Positions 28,591 to 37,246 of a stretch of DNA of 64,000 nucleotides are shown here, in pieces. This DNA comes from Psychrobacillus psychrotolerans. GTDB lineage: Bacteria; Bacillota; Bacilli; Bacillales_A; Planococcaceae. A program made the translations under genes and the position numbers. Numbering within the stretch: the first letter of the stretch is position 1; each line of letters opens with the position of its first letter. The notes below the pieces were generated by a model. That model saw only the letters and a list, made by a program, of their open reading frames with translations. It was not told the origin of the DNA and searched no databases. The stretch is from NCBI RefSeq assembly GCF_900115805.1, contig NZ_FOXU01000002.1, forward strand, positions 1 through 64,000, in the 5' to 3' direction.

Positions 28591-29536
28591 ATAATATCCC
28601 TCCGATCACCATCATCCATAGCCAAAATAGAATGACAGCCGAATTCAAATGAGAGAGGCTGCCTAATATGTGGTTTGGCGATAATGGAACTTCACCAATC
28701 CCCATAAGTGCACGATTAGAAACAGTTCCCTTGTATGTATTAATGCCCCCCAGTTGAATACCCAACTGATAAGCAGTTGCAGCTTCTAGATAGCCGCTAT
28801 TTGGACTTGGATGCTTTTTCGCATCCTGCCACCAGCCTTTCATCCGTTTGCCAAAAGGCAACTTACTTTCTTTTTTGCCCCACAACATAATGATATAGCC
28901 CGTCAATCGACTCGGTATATAATTTGCAATATCATCTAACTTTGCGGCAGCATATCCGAATTCGGAGTACTTTTCATTTTTATAACCGACCATTGAATCG
29001 AGCGTATTGATCGCTTTATATAACCAAAGTCCTGGAGCACCGGCAAATACGAAGGCGTAAAAAAGTGGTGCCGTTATGCCGTCACTAATATTTTCCGAAA
29101 CTGTTTCCACGACGCCCCGTGTAATTTCTTGTTCGTTTAACTTCTCTGTATCTCGACCAACAATCCAGGAAAGTTTTTGTCTTGCTAACGGTAAATCTTT
29201 TGCTACTAATGGTTTATACACATCCATTGCTGCTACTTTTAAACTCTTCTGGGCAAGCCCTGATGCGATTAGAATACTTTCCACTGCAATTCCGACCCAT
29301 ATATGAACGGAATAGGCACCTATTAGAATAGCTAAGGTGGCGAAGAAGGTAATGCCAACGACTATAATAACGATTAAAACTCCTTTTGCTTTGCGAGCTC
29401 TTCCTTTATTCAACCAGCCTGTCAGTTTCGTGATGAGCTTTCCGATGAACTTTACGGGATGTGGCCAACTTGGTGGATCTCCAATTATTCGGTCTAGTAT
29501 CAAACCAATTGCTATAGCTATAATATGCGGACCCAT
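28577..29536 (-). CDS. cbiB: adenosylcobinamide-phosphate synthase
   Basis: A 319-residue membrane enzyme that joins adenosylcobyric acid with aminopropanol or its phosphate. LILDRIIGDPPSWPHPVKFIG is the family opening; TVSENISDGITAPLFYAF, GYKNEKYSEFGYAAAKLDDIANYIPSRLT and PSPNSGYLEAATAYQLGI follow. The frame extends upstream, but the ATG at 29536 fits and overlaps the stop of btuD-cbiZ (TAATG). It uses the cobyric acid that CbiZ releases. Confidence 0.95.
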   Translation of the reverse strand: MGPHIIAIAIGLILDRIIGDPPSWPHPVKFIGKLITKLTGWLNKGRARKAKGVLIVIIVVGITFFATLAILIGAYSVHIWVGIAVESILIASGLAQKSLKVAAMDVYKPLVAKDLPLARQKLSWIVGRDTEKLNEQEITRGVVETVSENISDGITAPLFYAFVFAGAPGLWLYKAINTLDSMVGYKNEKYSEFGYAAAKLDDIANYIPSRLTGYIIMLWGKKESKLPFGKRMKGWWQDAKKHPSPNSGYLEAATAYQLGIQLGGINTYKGTVSNRALMGIGEVPLSPNHILGSLSHLNSAVILFWLWMMVIGGILFGIT

Positions 29537-31008
29537 TATGATTCCCAACCTTTTGCTTTTTTGTAAACTTGAATAGCTTCCACAGTGCATTCATACACGC
29601 CAAGTCCAATTTTCTTGCCTATTTCAGTAATTGGTCCTGCATATGGAATATGCGTCCCTTTTTGTGTTGCTGCTATCAACACACTATCCGTTGATGTTCC
29701 AGTGGCAATCGTTCCCGTTCGCGGATCCTTCACTTGCTCAAATGCGAGAGCTTTTGTTTTCGCTTCGGTGGCTGTAATAACAGATTGTATAAAAGCTTCG
29801 TCCGAAAGTTCCCCATTTACAATTACCCATGTATTAATCGTTCCTATTGCTGGAAGCATCTCTACTTCATATGCTCTAGAAACGTCCACGGCATTCCCTA
29901 CTCCCGCAGTCACCATAATGATAATATTACCAAAAGGTGTTTTATACTCTTTGATGACGGCATCCGTTGTCCTTACCGCAGTCATCATTCCTACTGTATC
30001 AGCTTCAGAAAATCCGTAGTTCGCCAAGTAGACGAGCATTTCTTCTTGTACATTATCACAAGCATAACTAGCATCTACTCTTCTATTGACGAAGTTTTTA
30101 TACCAGCCACTCCCTGCATTAATGACCGCAGAAGACCATGTCTTCAATTGTATTTCTGCTTGAAAAAGGACATAATGTTCCGTTACTTTGAAGTTTTCAG
30201 CGGTGATAATCCGCTCCTTATAACGTTCCATTACGTCTGGCAAAATGGTCACTTGAGGTTTTGGACGCTCTGGATGTGAAGTAGTACTTACTCGTGCTTC
30301 ATAAACTGCTTCCACTAGACTTTTCTTTACTACTTCCTGTGGTTCCCCGATTACTTTTATCTGCCCCTGATCCATCAGTAAGAGGCGATCACAGTATAAA
30401 GAGGCAAGATTTATATCATGAAAAATACTAATAACCGTAATTTCATTTTCTATCGTTTGTGTTTTTATAGTATCGAGTAACTGTTTTTGATGGGCAATAT
30501 CTAGATGATTGGTAGGTTCATCCAGCAGGAGTATAGGTGCTTGCTGTGCAAGGGCCTGAGCTACAAATACTCGTTGTTGTTCCCCTCCTGACAGCAGTTC
30601 CAACAGCTGATGCTCATATCTTTGGATGGCCGTTAGCTTCATCGCAGCTTGAACCGCCGCTTCATCCTCGTTAGACCAACTAGAAAACCAGCCGCTTTGG
30701 TGGGGGTAACGTCCGAGTGAAACGGTATCCCGAACCGTATGAGAAAAAGCCTGACTATGTAATTGTGGAAGTACTGCCATTTTTTTTGCGAGCTCTTTAG
30801 AAGCAAAGGATTGAAGTGTTTTATCTTCAATGAGAACTTCCCCTGATTTCATTGGTAGAATGCCACTTATCAGTTTTAGTAAGGTAGATTTACCACTTCC
30901 GTTTGGTCCTAATATGCCTAGCATTTCTCCCTTTTTCACTTGAAAGGAGACGTTTTGGACAACTAGCTTTTCGTCGTAACCACCTGAAACATTTTTTATC
31001 TCTAGCAT
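29536..31008 (-). CDS. btuD-cbiZ: cobalamin ABC transporter ATPase fused to CbiZ amidohydrolase
   Basis: A 490-residue two-part protein. Residues 1 to about 250 are an ABC ATPase: Walker A GPNGSGKS (34-41), signature LSGGEQQ (139-145), Walker B ILLLDEP (159-165), D-loop NHLD. Residues about 270-490 are an adenosylcobinamide amidohydrolase (CbiZ): VTAGVGNAVDVSRA, ATGTSTDSVLIAATQ, PYAGPITEIGKKIG. Import is thus tied to cleavage of incomplete corrinoids to cobyric acid. The frame reaches 31137; the ATG at 31008, 4 bases past btuC, starts the canonical MLEIKNVSGGY. Confidence 0.93.
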   Translation of the reverse strand: MLEIKNVSGGYDEKLVVQNVSFQVKKGEMLGILGPNGSGKSTLLKLISGILPMKSGEVLIEDKTLQSFASKELAKKMAVLPQLHSQAFSHTVRDTVSLGRYPHQSGWFSSWSNEDEAAVQAAMKLTAIQRYEHQLLELLSGGEQQRVFVAQALAQQAPILLLDEPTNHLDIAHQKQLLDTIKTQTIENEITVISIFHDINLASLYCDRLLLMDQGQIKVIGEPQEVVKKSLVEAVYEARVSTTSHPERPKPQVTILPDVMERYKERIITAENFKVTEHYVLFQAEIQLKTWSSAVINAGSGWYKNFVNRRVDASYACDNVQEEMLVYLANYGFSEADTVGMMTAVRTTDAVIKEYKTPFGNIIIMVTAGVGNAVDVSRAYEVEMLPAIGTINTWVIVNGELSDEAFIQSVITATEAKTKALAFEQVKDPRTGTIATGTSTDSVLIAATQKGTHIPYAGPITEIGKKIGLGVYECTVEAIQVYKKAKGWES

Positions 31009-31012
31009 GGTG

Positions 31013-32008
31013 TTAAACGCCTCCTTTTTTACGTTGTTTAAAGAATATAAATGCAAACACGGGTGCTCCGATAAATGCTGTAATAACACCAATTGGTAAC
31101 TCGGTCGGTGAAATAATCGTACGAGATACCAGATCACAAATGATTAAAAGAGAAGCCCCGTTTATAAAGCTCAATGGTAATACATGGCGATTATCCGAGC
31201 CAAATAAAAGCCTAGTCATATGTGGCACAACTAGTCCTACAAAGCCAATCGTCCCTGACACAGAAACGGCCGTACCAGTTAGCATAGACCCACCAATAAG
31301 TATCATCATTTTGCGCTTTTTCACATCTACTCCTAAGTGCTTGGCACGTTCTTCCCCAAACAGCATGGCATTAAGCTCTCTTCTGTTTATCCACAATAAA
31401 AACGTTCCGATAATAACAAAAGGTAAGGCCATCTGCACAAAGCTCCAGCCTCGCATCGACACACTACCGAGCAACCATCCAATAATTTGACGCAACTCTT
31501 CACCAGTTAAAGCAATCATTAACGAAATTACAGATCCCAAAAAGGAACTAAAAATAATTCCTGTTAAAATAATCGTCTCCATTTTCATCCCACGATCTAC
31601 TAGCTTGGCGAATGAAATAACTAATAGCATTGTCACTAACGCACCAACCATACTAAAGACAGGTAATGTAAATATCCCTAAAAACGGTATGGAAATCCCG
31701 AAAAAGAGCGTAGCCACAGCACCGACCGAGGCACCGGACGACACTCCTAATGTATAGGGGTCAGCAAGCGGGTTTTTAAGCAAACTTTGAAATGCAGCAC
31801 CAGCAATCGCCAAAGATGCACCTACTAAACCAGCTAGTACCACTCGCGGCATACGAATCTTCCAAACGATATTGGTCGCTATCGCATCGGCCCCCGTATC
31901 CCATAACGTTTGGATCGGCACCTTCACAGAACCGACCGATACACCAAGCCAAATTGCTAACAAAAGCACAGAAATGGACATGATGTAACCGATCATTGAT
32001 TTACTCAC
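31013..32008 (-). CDS. btuC: cobalamin ABC transporter permease
   Basis: A 331-residue BtuC/FecCD-type permease with about ten membrane helices. RMPRVVLAGLVGASLAIAGA, QSLLKNPLADPYTLGVSSGAS and GLVVPHMTRLLFG are diagnostic. The best start is a GTG at 32008, six bases after GGAGG and inside the last codons of btuF; the open frame continues to 32038. FecCD permeases also serve siderophores; the riboswitch and neighbours identify a corrinoid system. Confidence 0.92.
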   Translation of the reverse strand: MSKSMIGYIMSISVLLLAIWLGVSVGSVKVPIQTLWDTGADAIATNIVWKIRMPRVVLAGLVGASLAIAGAAFQSLLKNPLADPYTLGVSSGASVGAVATLFFGISIPFLGIFTLPVFSMVGALVTMLLVISFAKLVDRGMKMETIILTGIIFSSFLGSVISLMIALTGEELRQIIGWLLGSVSMRGWSFVQMALPFVIIGTFLLWINRRELNAMLFGEERAKHLGVDVKKRKMMILIGGSMLTGTAVSVSGTIGFVGLVVPHMTRLLFGSDNRHVLPLSFINGASLLIICDLVSRTIISPTELPIGVITAFIGAPVFAFIFFKQRKKGGV

Positions 32009-32954
32009 TAAAAGCCTCCGGATAGATTGCTTTCGCAACTTCTTCTAATCCTTCCACTAAACGTGGACCTTGTCTGCTCGTCGTGTCTTCATTTACTTGT
32101 ATTACTGTATCATTTTGAATAGCAGTAACTGTATCAAATCCATCACGTTGTTTCACTTGTTCTACAATACCTTCTACGTAATCGTATGTGATAAGCATTA
32201 CATCTGGGTTACGACTTACAATTTCTTCGGGATCAATTTTTACCCAACCTTCTTGATCCTCCATAATATTTGTAGCATTCAACATATTTAATATCTCTTG
32301 CATGAACGTTCCATTCCCTGTTGTATAAATTTCTGGAACATCCGAAGTTTCAACAAATACAGTTTTCTTCGATTCTACTTTTTGTACTTTTTGTTGGATA
32401 TCTTCTACTTTTACTTTCATGTCTTCTACAATTTTTTGGGCTTCTTTAAGTTTCCCAGTAGCTCGACCCATTTCTTCAATAGTTGTATATGTTTCATCAA
32501 AATCCTTAGCGTCACTCACCACATACACCAAAATATTCGAATCACGTAGTTGTTGCAGTCCAGCTTCCGCCATTCCTACAATCGATTCATGCGCAAACAC
32601 AATGTCCGGATCTAACGAAAGGATTTTTTCCACATTGAACTCCATGCCACCGATTTTTTCTTTCTCTAATGCCTCTTCTGGATAGCTTTCAAAATCGTTT
32701 ACCCCTATAATTTCCTCATTCAATCCAAGTGCAAATAAAATCTCTGTATTACTAGGAATCATGGAGATGATTTTCTCCGGAGCTGCCTCTAACGTAACTT
32801 CTTCTCCAACGGCATCCGTCAATGTCATTGGGAATTCTATATTTTCACTGGCCGACTGCTCCGTCTCAGTACTTTCTACCTTTTTCGTTTCTTCCTGTCC
32901 GCATCCAACTAATAAAAGTACCGCCATTACAGCGATTAACCATCGTTTTTTCAT
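32001..32954 (-). CDS. btuF: cobalamin ABC transporter substrate-binding lipoprotein
   Basis: A 317-residue periplasmic-binding-type lipoprotein anchored outside the membrane. Signal peptide with lipobox LLVGC, lipidated C18; an acidic Glu/Ser linker follows; then VEKIISMIPSNTEILFALGL, typical of the BtuF/FhuD fold with two lobes and a long central helix. AGGAGG lies before the ATG. First gene after the B12 riboswitch. Confidence 0.93.
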   Translation of the reverse strand: MKKRWLIAVMAVLLLVGCGQEETKKVESTETEQSASENIEFPMTLTDAVGEEVTLEAAPEKIISMIPSNTEILFALGLNEEIIGVNDFESYPEEALEKEKIGGMEFNVEKILSLDPDIVFAHESIVGMAEAGLQQLRDSNILVYVVSDAKDFDETYTTIEEMGRATGKLKEAQKIVEDMKVKVEDIQQKVQKVESKKTVFVETSDVPEIYTTGNGTFMQEILNMLNATNIMEDQEGWVKIDPEEIVSRNPDVMLITYDYVEGIVEQVKQRDGFDTVTAIQNDTVIQVNEDTTSRQGPRLVEGLEEVAKAIYPEAFSE

Positions 32955-32980
32955 TTTACATTCCTCCTAATTTAGACAAT

Positions 32981-33215
32981 AAAAAATCTCCCATCCTATG
33001 ATGAGAGATAGATAGGTATAAACCTGCGCGAAGTCACAACGAGCCAGATCTACACCAAACCTATCCTCGTAGGTAACGGGTGCAAAGCATATAGGCAGGT
33101 TTTCTGACTCGTGATATGTTCTATCACTTACAGTGGCGGGACCGTGCTGGACTTTAACCAGCTTCCCTTTTAACTCCAGCAATCCATTGCGAGAGCACCT
33201 CTATGCATTAAATTA
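32981..33215 (-). promoter_or_regulatory. cobalamin (AdoCbl) riboswitch with terminator
   Basis: On the minus strand the leader shows, in order, GAGGTGCTCTCGCAATGG, AAAAGGGAAGCTGGTTAAAG, TCCCGCCACTGTAAGTG and the B12 box AGTCAGAAAACCTGCC, the landmarks of the cobalamin riboswitch aptamer. It is followed by a terminator at 32981-33009 (ATCTCTCATC.../GATGGGAGAT then TTTTTT) 26 bases before btuF. Bound cobalamin should stop transcription of the whole salvage operon. Confidence 0.95.
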
Positions 33216-33234
33216 TTCATATTGCTTTGCCTTC

Positions 33235-33262
33235 ATTATACCTTATTTTGTAAACCTGTCGA
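33235..33262 (-). promoter_or_regulatory. promoter of the cobalamin operon
   Basis: Minus strand -35 TCGACA (33257-33262, five of six consensus bases), 16-base spacer, -10 TATAAT (33235-33240). The start would be near 33228, just ahead of the riboswitch aptamer. Confidence 0.75.
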
Positions 33263-33326
33263 CTTCGTTTTGAGGAAAGCGTTGTCTGACCTTTGAGATA
33301 ATGTACATCTTTCTCCAGGTTGGTGA

Positions 33327-33657
33327 TATTACTCTCGTCTATTGGATTACTTGCGAATGATTGGTGGTTACCCGCTTTGGAAGCCCTATTACTTGCGCTC
33401 CCGTTTGAAATACTCGCGGACGCACTATGTTTACTCGCTCTGGTGGGGCATATACCCACCGACCGGGAATTACTTCCAAATATATTCATTTTACTTAGGA
33501 TGTATATACTCTCTCTTGATTGGTTACAAGCGGACGATTGCTACTTACCCGCTTTGGAAGCCCTATTACTTGCTCTCCCGTTTGAAATACTCGCGGACGC
33601 ACTATGTTTACTCGCTCTGGTGGGGCATTTACCCTCGTACCGGGAATTACTTCCATC
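33327..33657. repeat. 21-bp degenerate repeat array 2 with 177-bp duplication
   Basis: About 17 units with a TTACTYGC-like core. The TAC of the core lies at 33330, 33348, 33369, 33390, 33411, 33432, 33453, 33471, 33492, 33507, 33525, 33546, 33567, 33588, 33609, 33630 and 33648: mostly 21-base steps, the others 15 or 18. Block 33368-33477 recurs at 33545-33654 (offset 177) with only a few differences. Three frames are open through it on both strands, a side effect of the period; none has a ribosome site. It lies between the riboswitch promoter and argS. Confidence 0.85.
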
Positions 33658-33676
33658 ATAATATCTATCTGTATTT

Positions 33677-33710
33677 TAAAAAACCCTCGACCGAAGTCGA
33701 GGGTTTTCTA
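33677..33710. terminator. bidirectional terminator after argS
   Basis: AAAACCCTCGAC and GTCGAGGGTTTT form a perfect 12-bp palindrome around CGAA, with A/T runs on both sides, immediately past the argS stop. Confidence 0.88.
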
Positions 33711-33711
33711 T

Positions 33712-35379
33712 TTACATTTGTTCTGGAGCAGATACACCTAGTAAACGTAAGGCATTTGCAATTGTTTCTCGCGCAGCAGTTACTAGTGCCAGACGAGCTT
33801 CTGTTTGAGGAAGATTATCGGCATTTAATACTTTGTCTGCGTTATAGAAGCTATGGAAAGTCGTTGCTAGTTCTTGGATATAGATTGCAATACGGTGAGG
33901 AGCACGAAGTTTTGCAGCATCTGCAACTATTTGTGGGAAGTCACCAATTTTTTTAAGTAAGTCTAATTCTTTTTCACTTTGCAATAACTCAAGTGAATCA
34001 GTCGATACTTTCATTCCTTGTGTTTCTGCTGAGCGTAAAATCGAACAAATACGTGCGTGTGCATATTGAGCGTAAAATACTGGGTTTTCATTGGATTGAG
34101 AAACAGCTAAGTCTAAATCGAAATCCATATGTGAGTCACCTGAACGCATACCGAAGAAATAACGTACTGCATCCAGTCCTACTTCTTCTACAAGCTCACG
34201 CATGGTAACAGCTTTACCAGTACGTTTACTCATTTTCATTTTTTCGCCGTCTTTATATAATTGGACCATTTGAATAATCGATACTTCTAGTTTTTCACGC
34301 TCATATCCAAGTGCTTCAATGGCTGCTTTCATACGTGGAATGTAGCCATGGTGGTCTGCTCCCCAAATATTAATCAGTTGATCGAATCCACGAACTAACT
34401 TATCTTCATGGTACGCAATATCTGGTAATAAATAAGTGAAAGAACCATCACCTTTAATAAGCACGCGATCCTTATCATCTCCAAATGTTGTCGAACGGAA
34501 CCATGTAGCTCCTTCTTCTTCAAAAATATGACCATTTGCACGTAACTTATCTAAAGCCACTTCAATTTTGCCGTTCTCATATAAAGAAGTTTCCGAGAAC
34601 CAGTTATCAAAACCAACACGGAAATCAGCTAAGTCTTTTTGTAGTTTTGCAAGCTCTACTTTTAACCCATGTGCACGGAATGCTTTGTAGCGTTCTTCAT
34701 CTGACATGGAGACAAATTTATCGCCATGTTCTGCAACAAGAGCTGCAGCAATATCGATAATATCTTGCCCGTGATAGCCACCTTCAGGCATTTCTTTGTC
34801 TAATCCTTGAGCTTGGAAGTAACGAGCTTCAATGGAGATCGCTAAGTTATGAATTTGGTTTCCTGCGTCATTAATATAATATTCACGAGCAACATCAAAT
34901 CCAGCGAAATCAAGAACGTTACTTAAAGAATCACCTACAGATGCCCCACGTGCATGTCCTAAATGTAAATCACCAGTTGGATTTGCAGAAACAAATTCTA
35001 CTTGAATTTTCTCTCCAGCACCTGAAGTTGAGCGGCCGTAGTTTTCTTTTTCTGTTAAAGCAGCCTTCACTACATCTTGTAAGTAATCTTTACGAACAGT
35101 AATATTCATAAATCCAGGACCTGCAATATCCACTTTTTCCATCATTGTTCCAGACAATTCTAGGTTTTCTATGATTGCCTCCGCCACTTGACGAGGATTC
35201 TTTTTCGCAAGCTTTGTTAATTGCATCGCAATATTTGTTGCATAGTCTCCATTTGCTTTGTCTCTTGGAGTTTCAAGTTGGATAGTTGGAATTTGCTCTT
35301 CCGTTACAAGTTCTGCTTTCACTATTGCCTGTTGTAATGCATCTTTAATGGTTTGTTGTAGCTTTTCTACTGCGTTCAT
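33712..35379 (-). CDS. argS: arginyl-tRNA synthetase
   Basis: A 555-residue class I aminoacyl-tRNA synthetase charging tRNA-Arg. N-terminal Add-1 domain, HIGH motif as HLGHARG within [21 protein letters not shown] loop as [10 protein letters not shown], then a helical anticodon-binding domain ending [13 protein letters not shown]. Its ATG follows directly on the ywiB stop (TAAATG), so the two are coupled. GGAGG precedes the start. Confidence 0.97.
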   Translation of the reverse strand: MNAVEKLQQTIKDALQQAIVKAELVTEEQIPTIQLETPRDKANGDYATNIAMQLTKLAKKNPRQVAEAIIENLELSGTMMEKVDIAGPGFMNITVRKDYLQDVVKAALTEKENYGRSTSGAGEKIQVEFVSANPTGDLHLGHARGASVGDSLSNVLDFAGFDVAREYYINDAGNQIHNLAISIEARYFQAQGLDKEMPEGGYHGQDIIDIAAALVAEHGDKFVSMSDEERYKAFRAHGLKVELAKLQKDLADFRVGFDNWFSETSLYENGKIEVALDKLRANGHIFEEEGATWFRSTTFGDDKDRVLIKGDGSFTYLLPDIAYHEDKLVRGFDQLINIWGADHHGYIPRMKAAIEALGYEREKLEVSIIQMVQLYKDGEKMKMSKRTGKAVTMRELVEEVGLDAVRYFFGMRSGDSHMDFDLDLAVSQSNENPVFYAQYAHARICSILRSAETQGMKVSTDSLELLQSEKELDLLKKIGDFPQIVADAAKLRAPHRIAIYIQELATTFHSFYNADKVLNADNLPQTEARLALVTAARETIANALRLLGVSAPEQM

Positions 35380-35799
35380 TTATTCCGCCTCCGTATAAGT
35401 TAGTTCTAATGTATATGTACCGGCCACTTCTTCATTTATAATTAGCTCATATTCCACTTGAAAGCGTCCAACCTCAAAGTGTAAGTGCTTCGTATTTGTT
35501 GTAATAATCATTGTCCCATATTGAGTTTCATAGCTCCCAGTTTGGAACTCTCCACGTTCAAGAGGCAAACGCATTTTGACTCCACCACTTCGTAATATCA
35601 AGGCATTCTGCCCACTTAGTTTCACAGTCGTTCGAATAGTCTTTTCATTTTGAGATTCTTCATAAACTAAATAATTTTGTTCGCCTTTTAGTGTTAAAAT
35701 GCCTTTTGTTTTTATATTGATTGTTTCTTCTTGGACATTTGGATGACGAATTGTAGAAACTAATTGTACTTTTACTGTCTTTTGTACTGGTGTAGACAT
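35380..35799 (-). CDS. ywiB: DUF1934 beta-barrel protein (YwiB)
   Basis: A 139-residue protein rich in predicted beta strands (VKVQLVSTIRH, YLVYEES, TTVKLSGQNALILRSGGVKMRLPL). It matches DUF1934/YwiB, a calycin-like fold of unknown function that precedes argS in Bacillales. The ATG at 35799 has AAAGGA 8 bases ahead; a second ATG at 35808 overlaps the ribosome site. Confidence 0.87.
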   Translation of the reverse strand: MSTPVQKTVKVQLVSTIRHPNVQEETINIKTKGILTLKGEQNYLVYEESQNEKTIRTTVKLSGQNALILRSGGVKMRLPLERGEFQTGSYETQYGTMIITTNTKHLHFEVGRFQVEYELIINEEVAGTYTLELTYTEAE

Positions 35800-36012
35800 G
35801 CTTAACATCCTTTGTAAATATTTTATTTATGTCAGCTTCTCAGTTGGCAATAACTAGCGATAGGAAGCTTATTCACACTAACGTTGCATTTTACTATAAC
35901 CTTCATATTATAGCTTAAATTTAACGTTTATGACAACCAATTGCATAAAAATGTATACCATATTTAGTCTAAAAGGCTATAATAGATTCAGATTATTAAG
36001 AAGGTGACTCTA

Positions 36013-37101
36013 TTGCTAATTGACTTTATTATTAACTTTTGTATTCTTTTTACTTTTGCAATTCTTACCTACATACCATTTCAAAACAAATTAAATGTTT
36101 ATATTCCATCTTCTAAATACACCCCTTTTATACTTGGATTGTTAAGTGGACTTACTGGTTGTTTGTTAATGTTAACTGCTATAAACATTACTGATGTCGT
36201 TATTATGGACGGAAGAATGGCTGTTATTGCATTATCCGGTGTCTTAGGAGGACCATTCGCACCTATTATAAGCGGCATTATTATCGGAGTGTTCCGTTTG
36301 TTTATGTACGGATATTCTACAAGTGCTCTTATAGCAGGAAGTAGCACTATTATAGTGGGATTGGTTATTGGAGTTTGCAGTTGGAAGAAAACAATGACCT
36401 TTCAAAACGTCCCTTACTTTTTTGGTTATTCCATCATACAAACTTCTATTGTTTTAGGTTTCTTAGGTAGTTGGAAATTTGAAACGTCGTTAGCTATTAT
36501 CAGTTTTATCATATTTTCAATCGTGTCTTTTTCCATTATTTTCATTACCCTTAAACAGCTAAGCTCTCTATTTGAAAAAATAAAGCATATTGAAGAGATA
36601 TCTGTAACAGACTATCTTACGGGTCTATATAATAACCGTAAATTCCAAGAACATACTCAAAATCTTATAGCAAAAAATGAAATTTTTTCACTCCTATTAC
36701 TAGACATAGACTATTTCAAAAAGGTCAACGATACATATGGGCACCCCGTTGGAGATGAAGTATTGAAAGAATTAGCACTCCGAATGAAAGATACTAGTAA
36801 ACCTTTTGGGGGCATTGTTTCTCGAAATGGAGGAGAAGAGTTTTCCATACTTCTCCCAAATACTACAGATGAAAAAGCGCTGGAAGTTTCTGATCTAGTT
36901 CGACAATCAATAGAAAAGAAATTATTTCAAATCTCAACTGGAGAAAAGTTAGATATAACTACTTCAGGCGGTATTAGTACTTTCCCACAAGATGCTGTAA
37001 CCACACATGAATTATACAAACTTGCTGATGAAGCCCTTTACCTTGCTAAAACTTCTGGAAGAAATAAAGTAGTTCATATCAATCAAAATATATTGGTTTG
37101 A
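36013..37101 (+). CDS. membrane diguanylate cyclase (5TM-LYT sensor plus GGDEF)
   Basis: A 362-residue protein. Residues 1 to about 190 hold six hydrophobic segments with LTGCLLMLTAINIT and VLGGPFAPIISGIIIG, as in the 5TM-5TMR_LYT sensor domain. A GGDEF domain follows: DYLTGLYNNRKFQ, LLDIDYFKKVNDTYGHPVGD and the active-site loop RNGGEEF. The catalytic residues are intact, so it should make cyclic di-GMP. The RxxD inhibitory site ahead of GGEEF is absent. The start is probably TTG at 36013 behind AAGAAGGTG; a GTG at 36004 sits within that ribosome site. Confidence 0.88.
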   Translation: MLIDFIINFCILFTFAILTYIPFQNKLNVYIPSSKYTPFILGLLSGLTGCLLMLTAINITDVVIMDGRMAVIALSGVLGGPFAPIISGIIIGVFRLFMYGYSTSALIAGSSTIIVGLVIGVCSWKKTMTFQNVPYFFGYSIIQTSIVLGFLGSWKFETSLAIISFIIFSIVSFSIIFITLKQLSSLFEKIKHIEEISVTDYLTGLYNNRKFQEHTQNLIAKNEIFSLLLLDIDYFKKVNDTYGHPVGDEVLKELALRMKDTSKPFGGIVSRNGGEEFSILLPNTTDEKALEVSDLVRQSIEKKLFQISTGEKLDITTSGGISTFPQDAVTTHELYKLADEALYLAKTSGRNKVVHINQNILV

Positions 37102-37102
37102 T

Positions 37103-37139
37103 AAAAAAGTGATGCCCTTAGTTAGGACATCACTTTTTC
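37103..37139 (+). terminator. terminator of the diguanylate cyclase gene
   Basis: AAAAAGTGATG and CATCACTTTTT arms with a short CCCTTAGTTAGGA loop, 2 bases past the stop. Confidence 0.82.
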
Positions 37140-37141
37140 TG

Positions 37142-37208
37142 CGTTCTATTTTACCCAGCCTAATATCATTTCACGTAGTAATTTACTAGCAGTGTTTACT
37201 GTTTGCTC
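37142..37208 (-). pseudogene. fossil duplicate of the speB 3' end
   Basis: These 67 bases repeat 37243-37309, the last codons of speB, at an offset of 101 bases. Read on the minus strand they would encode EQTVNTASKLLREMILGWVK and a stop, identical to the end of SpeB. The differences between copies are mostly synonymous third-position changes near the end. The segment between the copies (37209-37242) is unrelated. It is a remnant of a tandem duplication or recombination event. Confidence 0.85.
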
Positions 37209-37246
37209 CTGCGCAAGCTCGTCGCAGTAACACCAGATACTCCGTT

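Noticed and set aside
29734-30279. 181-codon frame on the plus strand
   Set aside because: Antisense to the btuD-cbiZ fusion, whose both domains are clearly recognisable; no ribosome site.
33327-33657. CRISPR array
   Set aside because: Units are degenerate and only about 21 bases apart with no 30-base-class identical repeat or unique spacers, and no cas gene is in the window.
33217-33956. Open frames of 90, 113 and 204 codons across the repeat array
   Set aside because: They arise because the repeat period is a multiple of three and units lack stops; they overlap on both strands, lack ribosome sites, and one runs antisense into argS.
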